Shown: in pieces, positions 7,320 to 17,326 of the stretch
How positions within the stretch are numbered: position 1 is the first letter of the stretch
How the letters are laid out: every line of letters begins with the position of its first letter
NCBI GenBank assembly: GCA_964575715.1
Contig: CAZNSG010000032.1
Location: 1 to 30,058, forward strand
Reading direction: 5' to 3'
Origin: PNAI01 sp964575715
Lineage (GTDB): Bacteria; Pseudomonadota; Alphaproteobacteria; Rhizobiales; Xanthobacteraceae
Length of the DNA: 30,058 nt
The notes under the pieces: model-generated
Seen by the model: only the letters and a program-made list of their open reading frames with translations
What the model was told of the DNA's origin: nothing
The model's database searches: none
Made by a program: the position numbers and the translations under genes

Positions 7320-8675
7320 CTAAGAATTACTCCCGCGCATGGCGAGTACGCGGTCGACCATTTCGCCGGCCTGGCCGAGATAATTCGCCGGATCGCACAG
7401 CTTGGCCAGTTCCGCGCGGTTCATGTGCTTGGATATTTCCGCGTCCTCCGCCAGCAGATCGGCCAGCGGCCGGCCGGTGGCAATCACCTTGCGGCAGATG
7501 TCATAGACCAGATCGTGGGCGCGCTGCCGCCCCAGGCTCGGTCCCAGCCCCATCATCACCGCCTCGGAAACGATCATCCCCTTGGTGATGTCGAGGTTCG
7601 CGCGCATCTTGTTCTCGTCCACCTGCAAGCCGCCGACCAGGAAGCGGGTCTGCGCCAGAGCGCCGGCCGAAAGCACGAAGATTTCCGGCAGCACGATCCA
7701 TTCGATTTCCCACGGGCCGGTCGAGCGCTCGTGGTCCTCGACCATGGCGTCGAGCAGCGCCGCCACGTGCTGGCGCACCACGGAGTTTTGCGCGGTGATG
7801 TAGACCGACGAAATCGGATTGCGCTTTTGCGGCATGGTGCTGGATGAACCGCGGCCTGCGTGGAACGGCTCGTACACTTCCTCGACTTCGGTCTGCATCA
7901 TCAGCTTCACGTCAAAGGCGATTTTTCCGCAGATGCCGGTGACGAGACCGAGGAAGCAGCCGACCTCGGCAATGCGGTCGCGCACAGTATGCCAGGCGAT
8001 CTCGGGCTGGCGCAGGTTGATCTCCTTGGCAAGCTCGGCCTGCACGGCAAGTCCTTGCTTGCCGAGCGATGAGAGCGTGCCGGCCGCGCCGCCGAACTCG
8101 AATACGAATACGCGCTCGCGCAGCTCCTTGAGCCGCTGCTTGTGGCGCTCAAACGCGGCGAGATAGGTCGCGACTTTGTAACCAAATGTGATCGGCACGG
8201 CCTGCTGCAGGTTGCTGCGCCCCGCCATCGGCGTATCGCGGTATTTGCGAGCCAGCTCAGCGAGCGAATCCGAGATCGCCGCGATGTCCTGCTCGATCAA
8301 TATGAGTCCCTCGCGAATCTGCAAGATGGTCGCGGTGTCGGTGACGTCTTGCGTCGTGGCGCCCCAATGGCACCATTCACCCAGGCCGTCCTTGCAAAGG
8401 GCAACCAGCTGCTGCACCACCGGCAAGACCGGATAGCCGATCCGCTCAGTCTCGGCTTTCAACTTTTCGAAGTCGAATTGGTCAACCTTGCAATGGCGCA
8501 AGATTTCGTCGCAGGCCGCCTGCGGGATAATGCCCAGCCGGGCCTGCGCGCGCGCCAGCGCGGCCTCGAAATCCAGATACTTTTGGATGCGGTTAGTGTC
8601 GGAAAACACATTCCGCATGGCTTCGGTGCCAAAAATGTCGCGGAAGATGACGGAGTCGAGCACAGTCGATGGCAT
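7320..8675 (-). CDS. Lyase of the class II fumarase / adenylosuccinate lyase superfamily (PcaB-like)
   Basis: A 451-residue enzyme. The superfamily signature GSSSTMPQKRNP is at 276-287; its serine loop supplies the general base. GATTQDVTDT (105-114) is the second conserved block, and the third reads GRSNLQQAVPITFG (152-165). In fumarase and adenylosuccinate lyase that third block has His (GRTH); here it is Asn, a position that also varies in carboxymuconate cycloisomerases. The length and C-terminal domain (about 365-445) fit adenylosuccinate lyase/PcaB types. It is unlikely to be housekeeping PurB given its place beside a molybdenum hydroxylase and an ABC importer. The inferred role is elimination from, or cyclisation of, a dicarboxylate-type intermediate. 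Substrate unknown. Confidence 0.87.
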   Translation of the reverse strand: MPSTVLDSVIFRDIFGTEAMRNVFSDTNRIQKYLDFEAALARAQARLGIIPQAACDEILRHCKVDQFDFEKLKAETERIGYPVLPVVQQLVALCKDGLGEWCHWGATTQDVTDTATILQIREGLILIEQDIAAISDSLAELARKYRDTPMAGRSNLQQAVPITFGYKVATYLAAFERHKQRLKELRERVFVFEFGGAAGTLSSLGKQGLAVQAELAKEINLRQPEIAWHTVRDRIAEVGCFLGLVTGICGKIAFDVKLMMQTEVEEVYEPFHAGRGSSSTMPQKRNPISSVYITAQNSVVRQHVAALLDAMVEDHERSTGPWEIEWIVLPEIFVLSAGALAQTRFLVGGLQVDENKMRANLDITKGMIVSEAVMMGLGPSLGRQRAHDLVYDICRKVIATGRPLADLLAEDAEISKHMNRAELAKLCDPANYLGQAGEMVDRVLAMRGSNS

Positions 8676-8766
8676 CGCGGGGGCCTTTCACGAGGTTGGC
8701 TGCCTTCTCTTAGCAAGCTTGCGGCCGATCCGTCATCCCAAACGACAGGTATTGCATTTCACCGGC

Positions 8767-9021
8767 TCACTGGCGCCGTGCCCGGTCGAAGAACACGGTG
8801 AGGACTCTGATGGCGTCTCCTACCGAAACATATGCGACGCGCAGGATGCGGCCGTCCCGTTCGGGTATGCGCCGAAATACACGCGTGACACCTGGACGGG
8901 TCGGGTCCGGTTCGGCGGCGTCAGGCGTACGGACGGTGAGTTCGACCCATGCGCGCTCGATGCGGCGCTCGATCAACATATCCCGAGCATGTTTCGTGAA
9001 AACGAGGTGAGTCTCGGCCAT
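8767..9021 (-). CDS. Small DUF4258-like protein, possible toxin-type partner
   Basis: An 84-residue protein starting MAETHLVFTKHARDMLIERRI. The pattern F-(S/T)-x-H-A-x-x-x-(M/L)-x-E-R-x-I followed by a strand, then RVFRR and LRVAYV strands, is that of DUF4258 proteins, which resemble small RelE/BrnT-like folds. It follows a DUF2283 gene, a pairing that recurs in bacteria and is suspected to be a toxin-antitoxin module; activity is unproven. A longer start at 9096 would overlap the DUF2283 stop as ATGA, but the extra 25 residues look non-conserved. The ATG at 9021 has GGGA eight to eleven bases upstream. Confidence 0.75.
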   Translation of the reverse strand: MAETHLVFTKHARDMLIERRIERAWVELTVRTPDAAEPDPTRPGVTRVFRRIPERDGRILRVAYVSVGDAIRVLTVFFDRARRQ

Positions 9022-9092
9022 ATTGTTCCCAGGACAGCACCGCTTCGAGTCTATTGAATTGGAATGTAAGTCGAATCGGCGATAGCTCGCGC

Positions 9093-9287
9093 TCATTCCG
9101 CGGCGGTTGGAAATCTCGTCCCGGCGGCAAGATGTTTGCTTGCGTCCAGCACTTCGATGGCCACGATTCGACCTTCGGCGTCAAAGTCGAGCACGACGCC
9201 GTCTGCAACTTCTTCACTTTCGACCACGGGCGCGTCGGCAAAGCGCACATAAAGCGCATCCGCGTCGGAATCGTACACTGTCCTCAT
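9093..9287 (-). CDS. DUF2283-family small protein
   Basis: A 64-residue protein starting MRTVYDSDADALYVRFAD. The motif Y-D-x-x-(A)-D-A-L-Y-(V/I)-x-F, an acidic middle, then VVLDFDAEGRIVAIEVLDAS are the hallmarks of DUF2283 (COG5428-like) proteins. Members are often found beside DUF4258 proteins, as here, where they are suspected antitoxins. The gap to the DUF4258 start is 71 nt, or an ATGA overlap if the longer DUF4258 start is used. The start has GGGAGC about seven to twelve bases upstream, and TATACT lies just before it at 9312-9307 on this strand. Confidence 0.8.
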   Translation of the reverse strand: MRTVYDSDADALYVRFADAPVVESEEVADGVVLDFDAEGRIVAIEVLDASKHLAAGTRFPTAAE

Positions 9288-9306
9288 CGCTCGGCTCCCG
9301 ATAATG

Positions 9307-9312
9307 AGTATA
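9307..9312 (-). promoter_or_regulatory. Possible -10 element upstream of the DUF2283 gene
   Basis: On the minus strand TATACT lies about 20 nt before the DUF2283 start, inside CTATGCTATACTCATTAT, the most AT-rich spot in the 178-nt gap after the permease operon. No convincing -35 hexamer is visible at 16-18 nt. It would let the small pair be transcribed apart from the transporter. Confidence 0.25.
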
Positions 9313-9465
9313 GCATAGACGAACTGGATCGGTCGCGGCTGTTCGCACCTCGTCATAAATTCGGCCGCAGTCGATATGCCTCCGGGTCCCACCGTATAAG
9401 TGCATAGCCGAGATTCCAGCGATGTCGGGGGATTTGAGGCGTCGTGAAAATCTGGGCGAGGGCGC

Positions 9466-10359
9466 TTAGACCTTGAATCGGGGATCGAGATAATCACGCA
9501 GGCTGTCGCCGAACAGGTTGAATGCGAAAACCGCAAGGCTGATGGCGGCTCCCGGGAACAAGACCATCCACGGCGCCTCGCGATAGAAGTCGGCGGCGTT
9601 GCCCGACAGCATGAGACCCCAGGCGGCGGTCGGTTCGGTCACGCCGAGGCCGAGAAACGACAGCGAGGCCTCAGCCAGGATCGCCTGCGCGATGAACGCG
9701 GTGAGCATGATCAGATAGGGTGCGACCACGTTCGGCGCCATGTGGCGGAAGATGATGCGGGTGTGCGAATAGCCCGCGGCGCGCGCGGCATCCACATAAG
9801 GCATCACCCGCACGGAGAGCGCCGCCGCCCGCACCACGCGCGACACCCGCGGCAGGATCGGGATGGCGATGGCGATGATCAGGTTCACGTCGATGCCGCC
9901 GATCACGAACTTGCGGAATGCGGCAACGACGACGAGTGCCAGTACGATAATCGGAAACGCCAGCAACACGTCGATGAAGCGCTGAATCCAGTCGTCGATC
10001 TTGCCGCCAAAATAGGCCGAGGCGACGCCGAGGATGGCGCCCAGGGTGGAGCCGAGGAACGAGGAGGTAAAACCGATCACCAGTGCCGTGCGCGATCCGT
10101 AAATGATGCGCGAGAGGATATCGCGGCCGTAGGCGTCGGTGCCGAACCAGTGCTCCGCCGAGGGCCGCGCGAGGATCGAACCAAAGTCGATCTTGAGAGG
10201 ATCGTGGGGCGCTACCAGTCCCGAAAACACGCTCGCGAACATCATGACGAAGATGATGACGAAGCTCACGCCGCCCAGCGGCTGCTGGCGGCAAAAATCC
10301 ACGATCACGCCTGGCTGGCGCGTCTCGGGAGCGGGGATGGCGGACGCGGCGATTGTCAT
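9466..10359 (-). CDS. ABC transporter permease, DppC/OppC type
   Basis: A 297-residue inner-membrane permease. The N-terminal cytosolic stretch is followed by a first membrane helix (about 30-50), then the OppC-family linker APHDPLKIDF and GTDAYGRDILSRIIYGSRTAL. Further helices and the EAA loop DAARAAGYSHTRIIFRHMAPN, which docks with the ATPase, are visible, followed by LAEASLSFLGLG, a DppC hallmark. It ends with GDSLRDYLDPRFKV, typical of the family. The start at 10359 (MTIAASAIPAPE) is 10 nt after the stop of the DppB-type gene. It forms the membrane channel with that partner. Confidence 0.93.
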   Translation of the reverse strand: MTIAASAIPAPETRQPGVIVDFCRQQPLGGVSFVIIFVMMFASVFSGLVAPHDPLKIDFGSILARPSAEHWFGTDAYGRDILSRIIYGSRTALVIGFTSSFLGSTLGAILGVASAYFGGKIDDWIQRFIDVLLAFPIIVLALVVVAAFRKFVIGGIDVNLIIAIAIPILPRVSRVVRAAALSVRVMPYVDAARAAGYSHTRIIFRHMAPNVVAPYLIMLTAFIAQAILAEASLSFLGLGVTEPTAAWGLMLSGNAADFYREAPWMVLFPGAAISLAVFAFNLFGDSLRDYLDPRFKV

Positions 10360-10369
10360 GACGCGATCT

Positions 10370-11329
10370 TCATGGGTTGCCGTAGCGGATGCGCGGGTCG
10401 AACACCGCATAAAGCAGGTCGACGACAAGATTGATGAGGACGTAGAACGCGGCAATCAGCATCACCATGCCCTGGATCAGGGTGAAGTCGTTGCGCGACA
10501 CGCTTTGCACGAACAGCATGCCGATGCCGTTGAGATTGAACACCTGCTCGGTCACCACCAGACCGCCGATCAGGAATGCGAATTCGAGTCCGATGACGGT
10601 GACCGCCGGCAGCAGAGCGTTGCGCAGCGCGTGACGTGTGATCACGAGTCTCTCGAATACGCCCTTGGCGCGGGCGGTACGGATATAGTCCTCGTTGAGC
10701 ACTTCGAGCAGCGAAGAGCGGATCATCCGTGCGGTCACGGCGCAATAGCGGTAGCCCACGGCCATGGCCGGCCAGATGAGCTGCGTGAGATTGGCGATCG
10801 GATCGACGTAGATCGGCGTGAACGTGATCGGCGGCAGCCAGTTGAACAGCGCAAGCAGCGTCAGCATGATCATCATGCCGAGCCAGAACGAGGGAATCGA
10901 AAGCCCGCCGATCGTTACAATGCGCATTAGGTAATCGATCCAACTGTCGCGGAACAATGCGGCTAGTGTCCCTAAGGGTATGGCGATCAGTACGGCGATG
11001 AGGGTCGCCATGATGGCTACCTGCAGCGACAGTTCGAGGCGAATGGCGATCTCTTCCATCACCGGCCGCTCGGTCCACATCGACTTGCCGAAGTCGAGCG
11101 TCGCCATGCCGACCATCCAGTCGCTGAATTGGATGTACAGCGGCCGGTCCAAGCCGAGCCGCTTGCGTTCCAACTCGATAGTTTCCTGCGAAACGCTGCC
11201 GCCGTCGCCGCGAAGTTTTACCTCCACGATATCGCCCGGCACGATGCGCAGCAGGAAAAATACCAGCACCGCCACGCCGATCAGCGTGGGGATCATCAAG
11301 AGGATACGATTGGCGGTGTATCGGAGCAT
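10370..11329 (-). CDS. ABC transporter permease, DppB/OppB type
   Basis: A 319-residue permease starting MLRYTANRILLMIPTLIGV, the usual N-terminal helix of DppB. Other family marks: FFLLRIVPGDIV, LGLDRPLYIQFSDW, the EAA loop DYIRTARAKGVFERLVITRHALRN, GLVVTEQVFNLNGIG and the ending VFDPRIRYG. A longer frame starts at 11356 (MARPQPFHT before this ATG), but that ATG sits in the loop of an 11-bp hairpin (11343-11369). The downstream ATG fits the family N-terminus better, though neither has a clear ribosome site. It lies between the solute-binding protein and the DppC-type gene. Confidence 0.92.
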   Translation of the reverse strand: MLRYTANRILLMIPTLIGVAVLVFFLLRIVPGDIVEVKLRGDGGSVSQETIELERKRLGLDRPLYIQFSDWMVGMATLDFGKSMWTERPVMEEIAIRLELSLQVAIMATLIAVLIAIPLGTLAALFRDSWIDYLMRIVTIGGLSIPSFWLGMMIMLTLLALFNWLPPITFTPIYVDPIANLTQLIWPAMAVGYRYCAVTARMIRSSLLEVLNEDYIRTARAKGVFERLVITRHALRNALLPAVTVIGLEFAFLIGGLVVTEQVFNLNGIGMLFVQSVSRNDFTLIQGMVMLIAAFYVLINLVVDLLYAVFDPRIRYGNP

Positions 11330-11342
11330 TGTGTGGAAGGGC

Positions 11343-11369
11343 TGCGGCCTGGCCATTCGCCAGGCCGCA
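11343..11369 (-). promoter_or_regulatory. Strong intercistronic hairpin between the binding-protein and permease genes
   Basis: A perfect 11-bp stem (TGCGGCCTGGC at 11343-11353 with its complement at 11359-11369) and a 5-nt loop. It starts 11 nt after the TAG of the binding-protein gene and is not followed by a T run, so it is unlikely to be a full terminator. Hairpins in this position are known in binding-protein transport operons, where they protect the upstream mRNA and lower permease expression. Confidence 0.65.
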
Positions 11370-11380
11370 AAGCGACTCGG

Positions 11381-12985
11381 CTACGTGTCGAGCCAGACTT
11401 CGGATAGGTCGGCGCCTAGATTGTGGCTAGGCGACATTTTCCAGCCCATCACCACCTTGTGGCTCGGCACGATGCGATGCCACCACAACAGCGGCTGCTG
11501 ATAGGCCTGCTCGAACAAACGCTTTTCGAACGCGCGGATCAGTGCTTTGCGCTTCTCCGGGTCGCGCTCGCGCAGGTGGTCATCGTAGAGCTTGTCGAGT
11601 TCGGGGTCCTTCGAGCGCGAACGGTTCTCGGGCGCCCGGTCGACGGAGAGGTATTTGGCAAGACCCAGGCTCGAGTCGTCCATGAACAGGTTGGAGAAGT
11701 CGATCGCCACGTCGTGGTTGCCCGCGTTCATGGTCGCGAGATACGGCCCGGTGTCGGACTGTTTGTGCTCGACCTCGACCCCGATCTGCCGCCACTGGTC
11801 GACCAGGAAGACGCCGGCCGGCGTATAGGGCATGGCCAGGTTGCGGTTCCACAGCGTGAACTTCAGATTCGGCGCGCCGGCATCCGCCAGGAGCTTCTTC
11901 GCCTCGGCGCGCGAGGCGGCGATGTCCTTGGAGAAACCGGGAAGCTTGACGAGTTCAGCTTCGGGCGTCGCGAACGGCGAGCCGGGACGAATCACGCCGC
12001 CGACCGCGCGCAGCGTGGAGATGCGCGAGAGGCCCTGGCTGCCGCCCCAGCGGTCGATGGCGAGCAGGAGCGCCTTGCGCACGCGCACGTCGTCGAACGG
12101 TTTCTTCTCCACGTTGAAGGCGACCAGCAGATTGAGCGTCCAGCTCGATTCCTCGATGCGGATCTTGTCGCCCATGGCTTGCACCAGGCGATCGCGCTCG
12201 GCCGGTGAGATGCCGCGGTATTCGGCCAGCACCTGGCCGCCCTGCAGCGCGTTGAGCATGGCCGCCGCCTGCAGCGTGAACACGCCCTTCCAGCCCTCGA
12301 GATAGGGCAAGCCCTTCTTGAAGTAATTGTCGTTCTTCTTGCCGGCGACGTGGCTGCCCTTGATGTGCTCGACGAAAGTGAACGGGCCGGTGCCGTTGAT
12401 TTTGGTGCGCGGCGATGCCGGATCGGCGGCGAGGTCCTTGGCGGCATAGATCACGTTCCAAGGCGAGGCAAAGTGCTCGAGCATCGACGCGTTCAGGGCC
12501 TTCATCTTGAAGACGACGGTAAGCGGGTCGGGCGTCTCGATGCTGCCGATGTCCGCGAAGGTCGCCCGGCGGGTCGACACCACGCCGGCCGGCGGGCTGC
12601 GCAGGCGGTCGTAGGTCGCCTTGACGTCGGCTGAGGAGAGTGTCGAGCCGTCATGGAACTTCACGTCGGAGCGAAGCTTGAACGTGTAGGTCAGCAAGTC
12701 GGGAGCGACCGTCCAGGATTCGGCGAGATCGCTTTCCACTTCGGGAAACTTCGAGAGGTTGAAGCGCAGCAGCGTCGAATAAAACGGGCCCGCGAGATGC
12801 AGCGTCGCATAGGTGTCGCTGGCATGGGGGTCATAGTGCGGGGCTTCGGCGCTGATCGCGAAGATCAATGTGCCGCCGCGCTTGGGCGTCTGCGCCTTCA
12901 CTCTTGCGACGTCCCAATGAACCCCGCCCATGCCGAGGGCAAAGGCCCCGGCCATATGCTTTAAAGCCGTCCGTCTTGTTGTCAT
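11381..12985 (-). CDS. ABC transporter periplasmic substrate-binding protein, family 5 (peptide/opine/nickel type)
   Basis: A 534-residue extracytoplasmic binding protein. It begins MTTRRTALKHMAGAFALGMGG, a twin-arginine-like signal (T-R-R-x-x-L-K), with cleavage probably near VKAQ. The mature part has family 5 landmarks: KRGGTLIFAIS, FNLSKFPEVESDLAESW, YTFKLRSDVKFHDGS (the conserved F-x-L-R-x-x-x-x-F-H-D-G), DVKATYDRL and NGTGPF. It ends with the lobe-closing segment LWWHRIVPSHKVVMGW. The family binds peptides, opines, nickel chelates, glycosides and other solutes; the ligand is not predictable here. The start at 12985 is supported by GGGAGAG seven nt upstream. It sits between the ATPase and permease genes. 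Confidence 0.93.
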   Translation of the reverse strand: MTTRRTALKHMAGAFALGMGGVHWDVARVKAQTPKRGGTLIFAISAEAPHYDPHASDTYATLHLAGPFYSTLLRFNLSKFPEVESDLAESWTVAPDLLTYTFKLRSDVKFHDGSTLSSADVKATYDRLRSPPAGVVSTRRATFADIGSIETPDPLTVVFKMKALNASMLEHFASPWNVIYAAKDLAADPASPRTKINGTGPFTFVEHIKGSHVAGKKNDNYFKKGLPYLEGWKGVFTLQAAAMLNALQGGQVLAEYRGISPAERDRLVQAMGDKIRIEESSWTLNLLVAFNVEKKPFDDVRVRKALLLAIDRWGGSQGLSRISTLRAVGGVIRPGSPFATPEAELVKLPGFSKDIAASRAEAKKLLADAGAPNLKFTLWNRNLAMPYTPAGVFLVDQWRQIGVEVEHKQSDTGPYLATMNAGNHDVAIDFSNLFMDDSSLGLAKYLSVDRAPENRSRSKDPELDKLYDDHLRERDPEKRKALIRAFEKRLFEQAYQQPLLWWHRIVPSHKVVMGWKMSPSHNLGADLSEVWLDT

Positions 12986-13000
12986 CGCACTCTCTCCCAT

Positions 13001-13035
13001 GATTATCATTCTTACATTGATTATCATTCTTACAT
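13001..13035. repeat. Tandem 17-bp duplication upstream of the binding-protein gene
   Basis: GATTATCATTCTTACAT occurs at 13001-13017 and again at 13019-13035, an exact repeat with 18-bp period, ending 15 nt before the binding-protein start. It is AT-rich and lies in the 64-nt gap after the ATPase gene. It could be a pair of operator half-sites or an mRNA leader element; nothing more can be claimed. Confidence 0.85.
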
Positions 13036-13049
13036 ATTGCCGATGGTCA

Positions 13050-15092
<2,043 letters not shown>

Positions 15093-15336
15093 CCTGAACT
15101 CCAACAGTTGCTGGGATATTTTGTTGCTCTCGGGTGGCAGCTATAGCCGATTGGAAAGTGGGCCACCACTTTCTTATAACGACCTTGCAAGCTCACCGCA
15201 GGGTCGACTTCCTCGATTTGACGTGGATCAATTCGCCCCCGCTCAGCCCTCGCCGATTTCGCGTGCCCGCTTTCGGAGTATCTCTGACATCCCGCACCGC
15301 TAACAGGTCAAAAATGACCCAAAGCAAACATCAAGC

Positions 15337-15876
15337 TCACTTCATTACCATGACCGGCATTTCAGCGAGTTGCACCACATTGCTCGCCACAGAGCCGAAT
15401 GACAGGCCGACCGTCCGCGTGAGCCAGCGGTGGATAGCACCGGGGCGCGGTTCACTGACAACGATCAGATCACAGCGTTCCTCATGAGCGCACCTAAGGA
15501 TGGTCTCAGCTGGCTCGCCGAGTTCGATGAGGTCCTTGTGGGCAATGCCGCTTTGATCGAGTGTACGCCCGGCGCTACTGACAATCGGCTTGCCGAGATC
15601 GTTCACCAGCCTGTCATGGACCTCGTCCTGCTTAAAGGAGCCGTATCCGCGCAGCCGCCAGTCCTCGGGTTTGGGTTGGACATTGAGTACGATAACTTCG
15701 ATCGAAATTCCGCTCTCGGCCAAGCTGATCAAGTACTCCAGAATACGGCCTGTGCGCTCGGAGCCGTCGACCGCGGCTAGGATTTTCTGCGTGCGCGGCT
15801 TGGTTTCAGCCGCGCGTCGGGTAGGCCGAGCCTCCCCGTTCCGTTCTCCGATTGCCTTGGTGTGAACTGGGGTCAT
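15337..15876 (-). CDS. Universal stress protein (UspA family)
   Basis: A 179-residue protein. After a basic leader of about 30 residues, ILAAVDGSERTGRILEYLISLA (32-53) gives the USP first strand with the conserved Asp and Ser. HKDLIELGEPAETIL and CDLIVVSEP form the middle strands. The C-terminal GSVASNVVQLAEMPVMVMK (161-179) matches the GS-x3-x-V end of the ATP-binding loop; the usual G-x2-G part is replaced by a longer segment (PGAIHRWLTRTVG), so nucleotide binding is uncertain. The ATG at 15876 has GGAGAG about seven nt upstream and is 22 nt after the antiporter stop, so the two form one operon. The role is inferred as stress response. Confidence 0.85.
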   Translation of the reverse strand: MTPVHTKAIGERNGEARPTRRAAETKPRTQKILAAVDGSERTGRILEYLISLAESGISIEVIVLNVQPKPEDWRLRGYGSFKQDEVHDRLVNDLGKPIVSSAGRTLDQSGIAHKDLIELGEPAETILRCAHEERCDLIVVSEPRPGAIHRWLTRTVGLSFGSVASNVVQLAEMPVMVMK

Positions 15877-15898
15877 CGGAACACTCTCCGTTTCATTT

Positions 15899-17173
15899 TC
15901 AGCCGGGCAGAAGCCAGAATGCGGCCGCAGCCACGAGGGTGGGCACGGTCGCGGCGGCGGCAAGGCCGACGGCACTGATCGCGCCGTCCTCAAAGTTTCC
16001 CTTGAGAATCGCGAATCCAGCCGGATTGGGGGCGTTGGCGATCACCGTCAGCCCGCCGCCGGTAACGGCGCCCGCCACCAGCGAATATTTCAACTCGTCG
16101 GTTATCCCATCGACGAGCGAGCCGAGATAGGTGAGCGCGGCATTGTCGACGATTGCCGTGAGCAGCGTCGCGCCGACAAAAAGCGTATTCGCGTTCATCT
16201 CAGCCAGCAGAGGCTGCAACCACCATTTCTGCTGGCCGCCGAGCACAACGAGCCCAGCCAAGAAGAACGCCACCATCAGCGCTTCGCGCAGCATGAGCCG
16301 CTTCTGGTAGCGCTTGTAAGCCTCGCAGAAGCCGAGGAAGAACAGAAACAACGCGCCGAACACGAGCGGGTGGTGGCTGAACACAACGACGCCGGTGAGA
16401 AACGCCAGATGGATCGCGATCACCCATAAGGGCACGTCAAGCCGGGCCAATCCGGCGGGTCCTGCCGGTTGCTCGCGGAGATAGGCGCGGAAGATGTAGG
16501 CCGCGCCCACGGCATTGATCGCGACCGCCACCGCGGCTTTCCAGCCGAAGGTGCTGAGCATGAAGCCGATGTCCCAGCCCCAGCGGTCGGCGACCATCAG
16601 CACCGGTGGCGCGGCGAACGGCGTCAGCGTGCCGCCGATCGAAATATTGACGAACAGCACGCCGACCGTGGTGTACATGAAGGGCTTGGGCGTGTTCTGG
16701 CTGAGAAATTTGTCGCGCAGCAGCAGGGCCGAGAGTGTCATCGCCGCCGGCTCGGTGATAAAGGAGCCCAACAGGGGCCCGACCGAGAGCACAGTGACGT
16801 AGTAGGCGATCGGTTCCTTGATCGGAAAAATTCGCGATACGTATTGAAGAAATGCCGCCACGATGTCGATGACCGGCCGGCTTGCGGCGACCACCATGAT
16901 CACCAGGACGAATGCTGGCTCCGTGAAGTTGCTGCTTTCGAGATAATTCAGCGCGTTCTTCGTGCCGAGATGGATGGCCATGAAGATAAGTAACACCATG
17001 GCCCAGAAGCCGAATACGACTTCGACCTCGCCGAGCAGATGCCAAAGGCCGGCGTGCCGGGGCTGAATGCGCGCGAGATGCTCGAATTTCCGCGTCGAAA
17101 AAGTATGGATCACCGCAATGGCGAAGATCGCGGCTGCCGCGAACTCAAAGAGACTGGGCGACGTGGTCGCCAT
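15899..17173 (-). CDS. Putative Na+/H+ antiporter (ion-transporter superfamily membrane protein)
   Basis: A 424-residue polytopic membrane protein with roughly ten or more hydrophobic helices. The segments PLLGSFITEPAAMTLSALLL, NISIGGTLTPFAAPPVLMVA and TAIVDNAALTYLGSLVDG, then TGGGLTVIANAPNPAGFAIL, show the paired re-entrant P-rich/N-rich loops of NhaD-like and related antiporters (the putative Na+/H+ antiporter family of about 420 residues). The ATG at 17173 has GGGAGG about ten nt upstream; an in-frame start 14 codons earlier lacks this. It is co-transcribed with the universal stress protein and divergent from the MASE1 kinase, suggesting pH, salt or ion stress control. Ion specificity is not readable. 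Confidence 0.8.
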   Translation of the reverse strand: MATTSPSLFEFAAAAIFAIAVIHTFSTRKFEHLARIQPRHAGLWHLLGEVEVVFGFWAMVLLIFMAIHLGTKNALNYLESSNFTEPAFVLVIMVVAASRPVIDIVAAFLQYVSRIFPIKEPIAYYVTVLSVGPLLGSFITEPAAMTLSALLLRDKFLSQNTPKPFMYTTVGVLFVNISIGGTLTPFAAPPVLMVADRWGWDIGFMLSTFGWKAAVAVAINAVGAAYIFRAYLREQPAGPAGLARLDVPLWVIAIHLAFLTGVVVFSHHPLVFGALFLFFLGFCEAYKRYQKRLMLREALMVAFFLAGLVVLGGQQKWWLQPLLAEMNANTLFVGATLLTAIVDNAALTYLGSLVDGITDELKYSLVAGAVTGGGLTVIANAPNPAGFAILKGNFEDGAISAVGLAAAATVPTLVAAAAFWLLPG

Positions 17174-17234
17174 TGGCGGTGCCTCCCTTGCGCGATCGGT
17201 AAGGAGGCTGTTCACCAGACGGCTCTAGGGGCAA

Positions 17235-17263
17235 TTCGGTACGCGCCCGTCCGGTGTTATGCT
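17235..17263 (+). promoter_or_regulatory. Candidate promoter of the sensor kinase operon
   Basis: TTCGGT (17235-17240), a 17-nt spacer and TATGCT (17258-17263) form a fair sigma-70-like promoter about 65 nt before the kinase start. Predicted by eye only. Confidence 0.3.
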
Positions 17264-17278
17264 AGGTGGCCGACACCA

Positions 17279-17292
17279 GCGTAGAACTACGC
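17279..17292. promoter_or_regulatory. 14-bp palindrome, possible operator in the divergent gap
   Basis: GCGTAG-AA-CTACGC: 6-bp perfect arms with a 2-nt centre, 34 nt before the kinase start and just past the predicted transcription start. It may be a regulator site, for instance for the FixJ-type regulator encoded by this operon, but no known consensus was matched. Confidence 0.35.
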
Positions 17293-17326
17293 AATCGTCG
17301 CAGGCCCCCCACAGGAGTAGGAAGGA

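Noticed and set aside
15306..15319. GGTCA-AAAA-TGACC hairpin after the universal stress protein gene
   Set aside because: The stem is only 5 bp with no following T run, so it is not convincing as a terminator; the rest of the 244-nt gap 15093-15336 shows nothing else.
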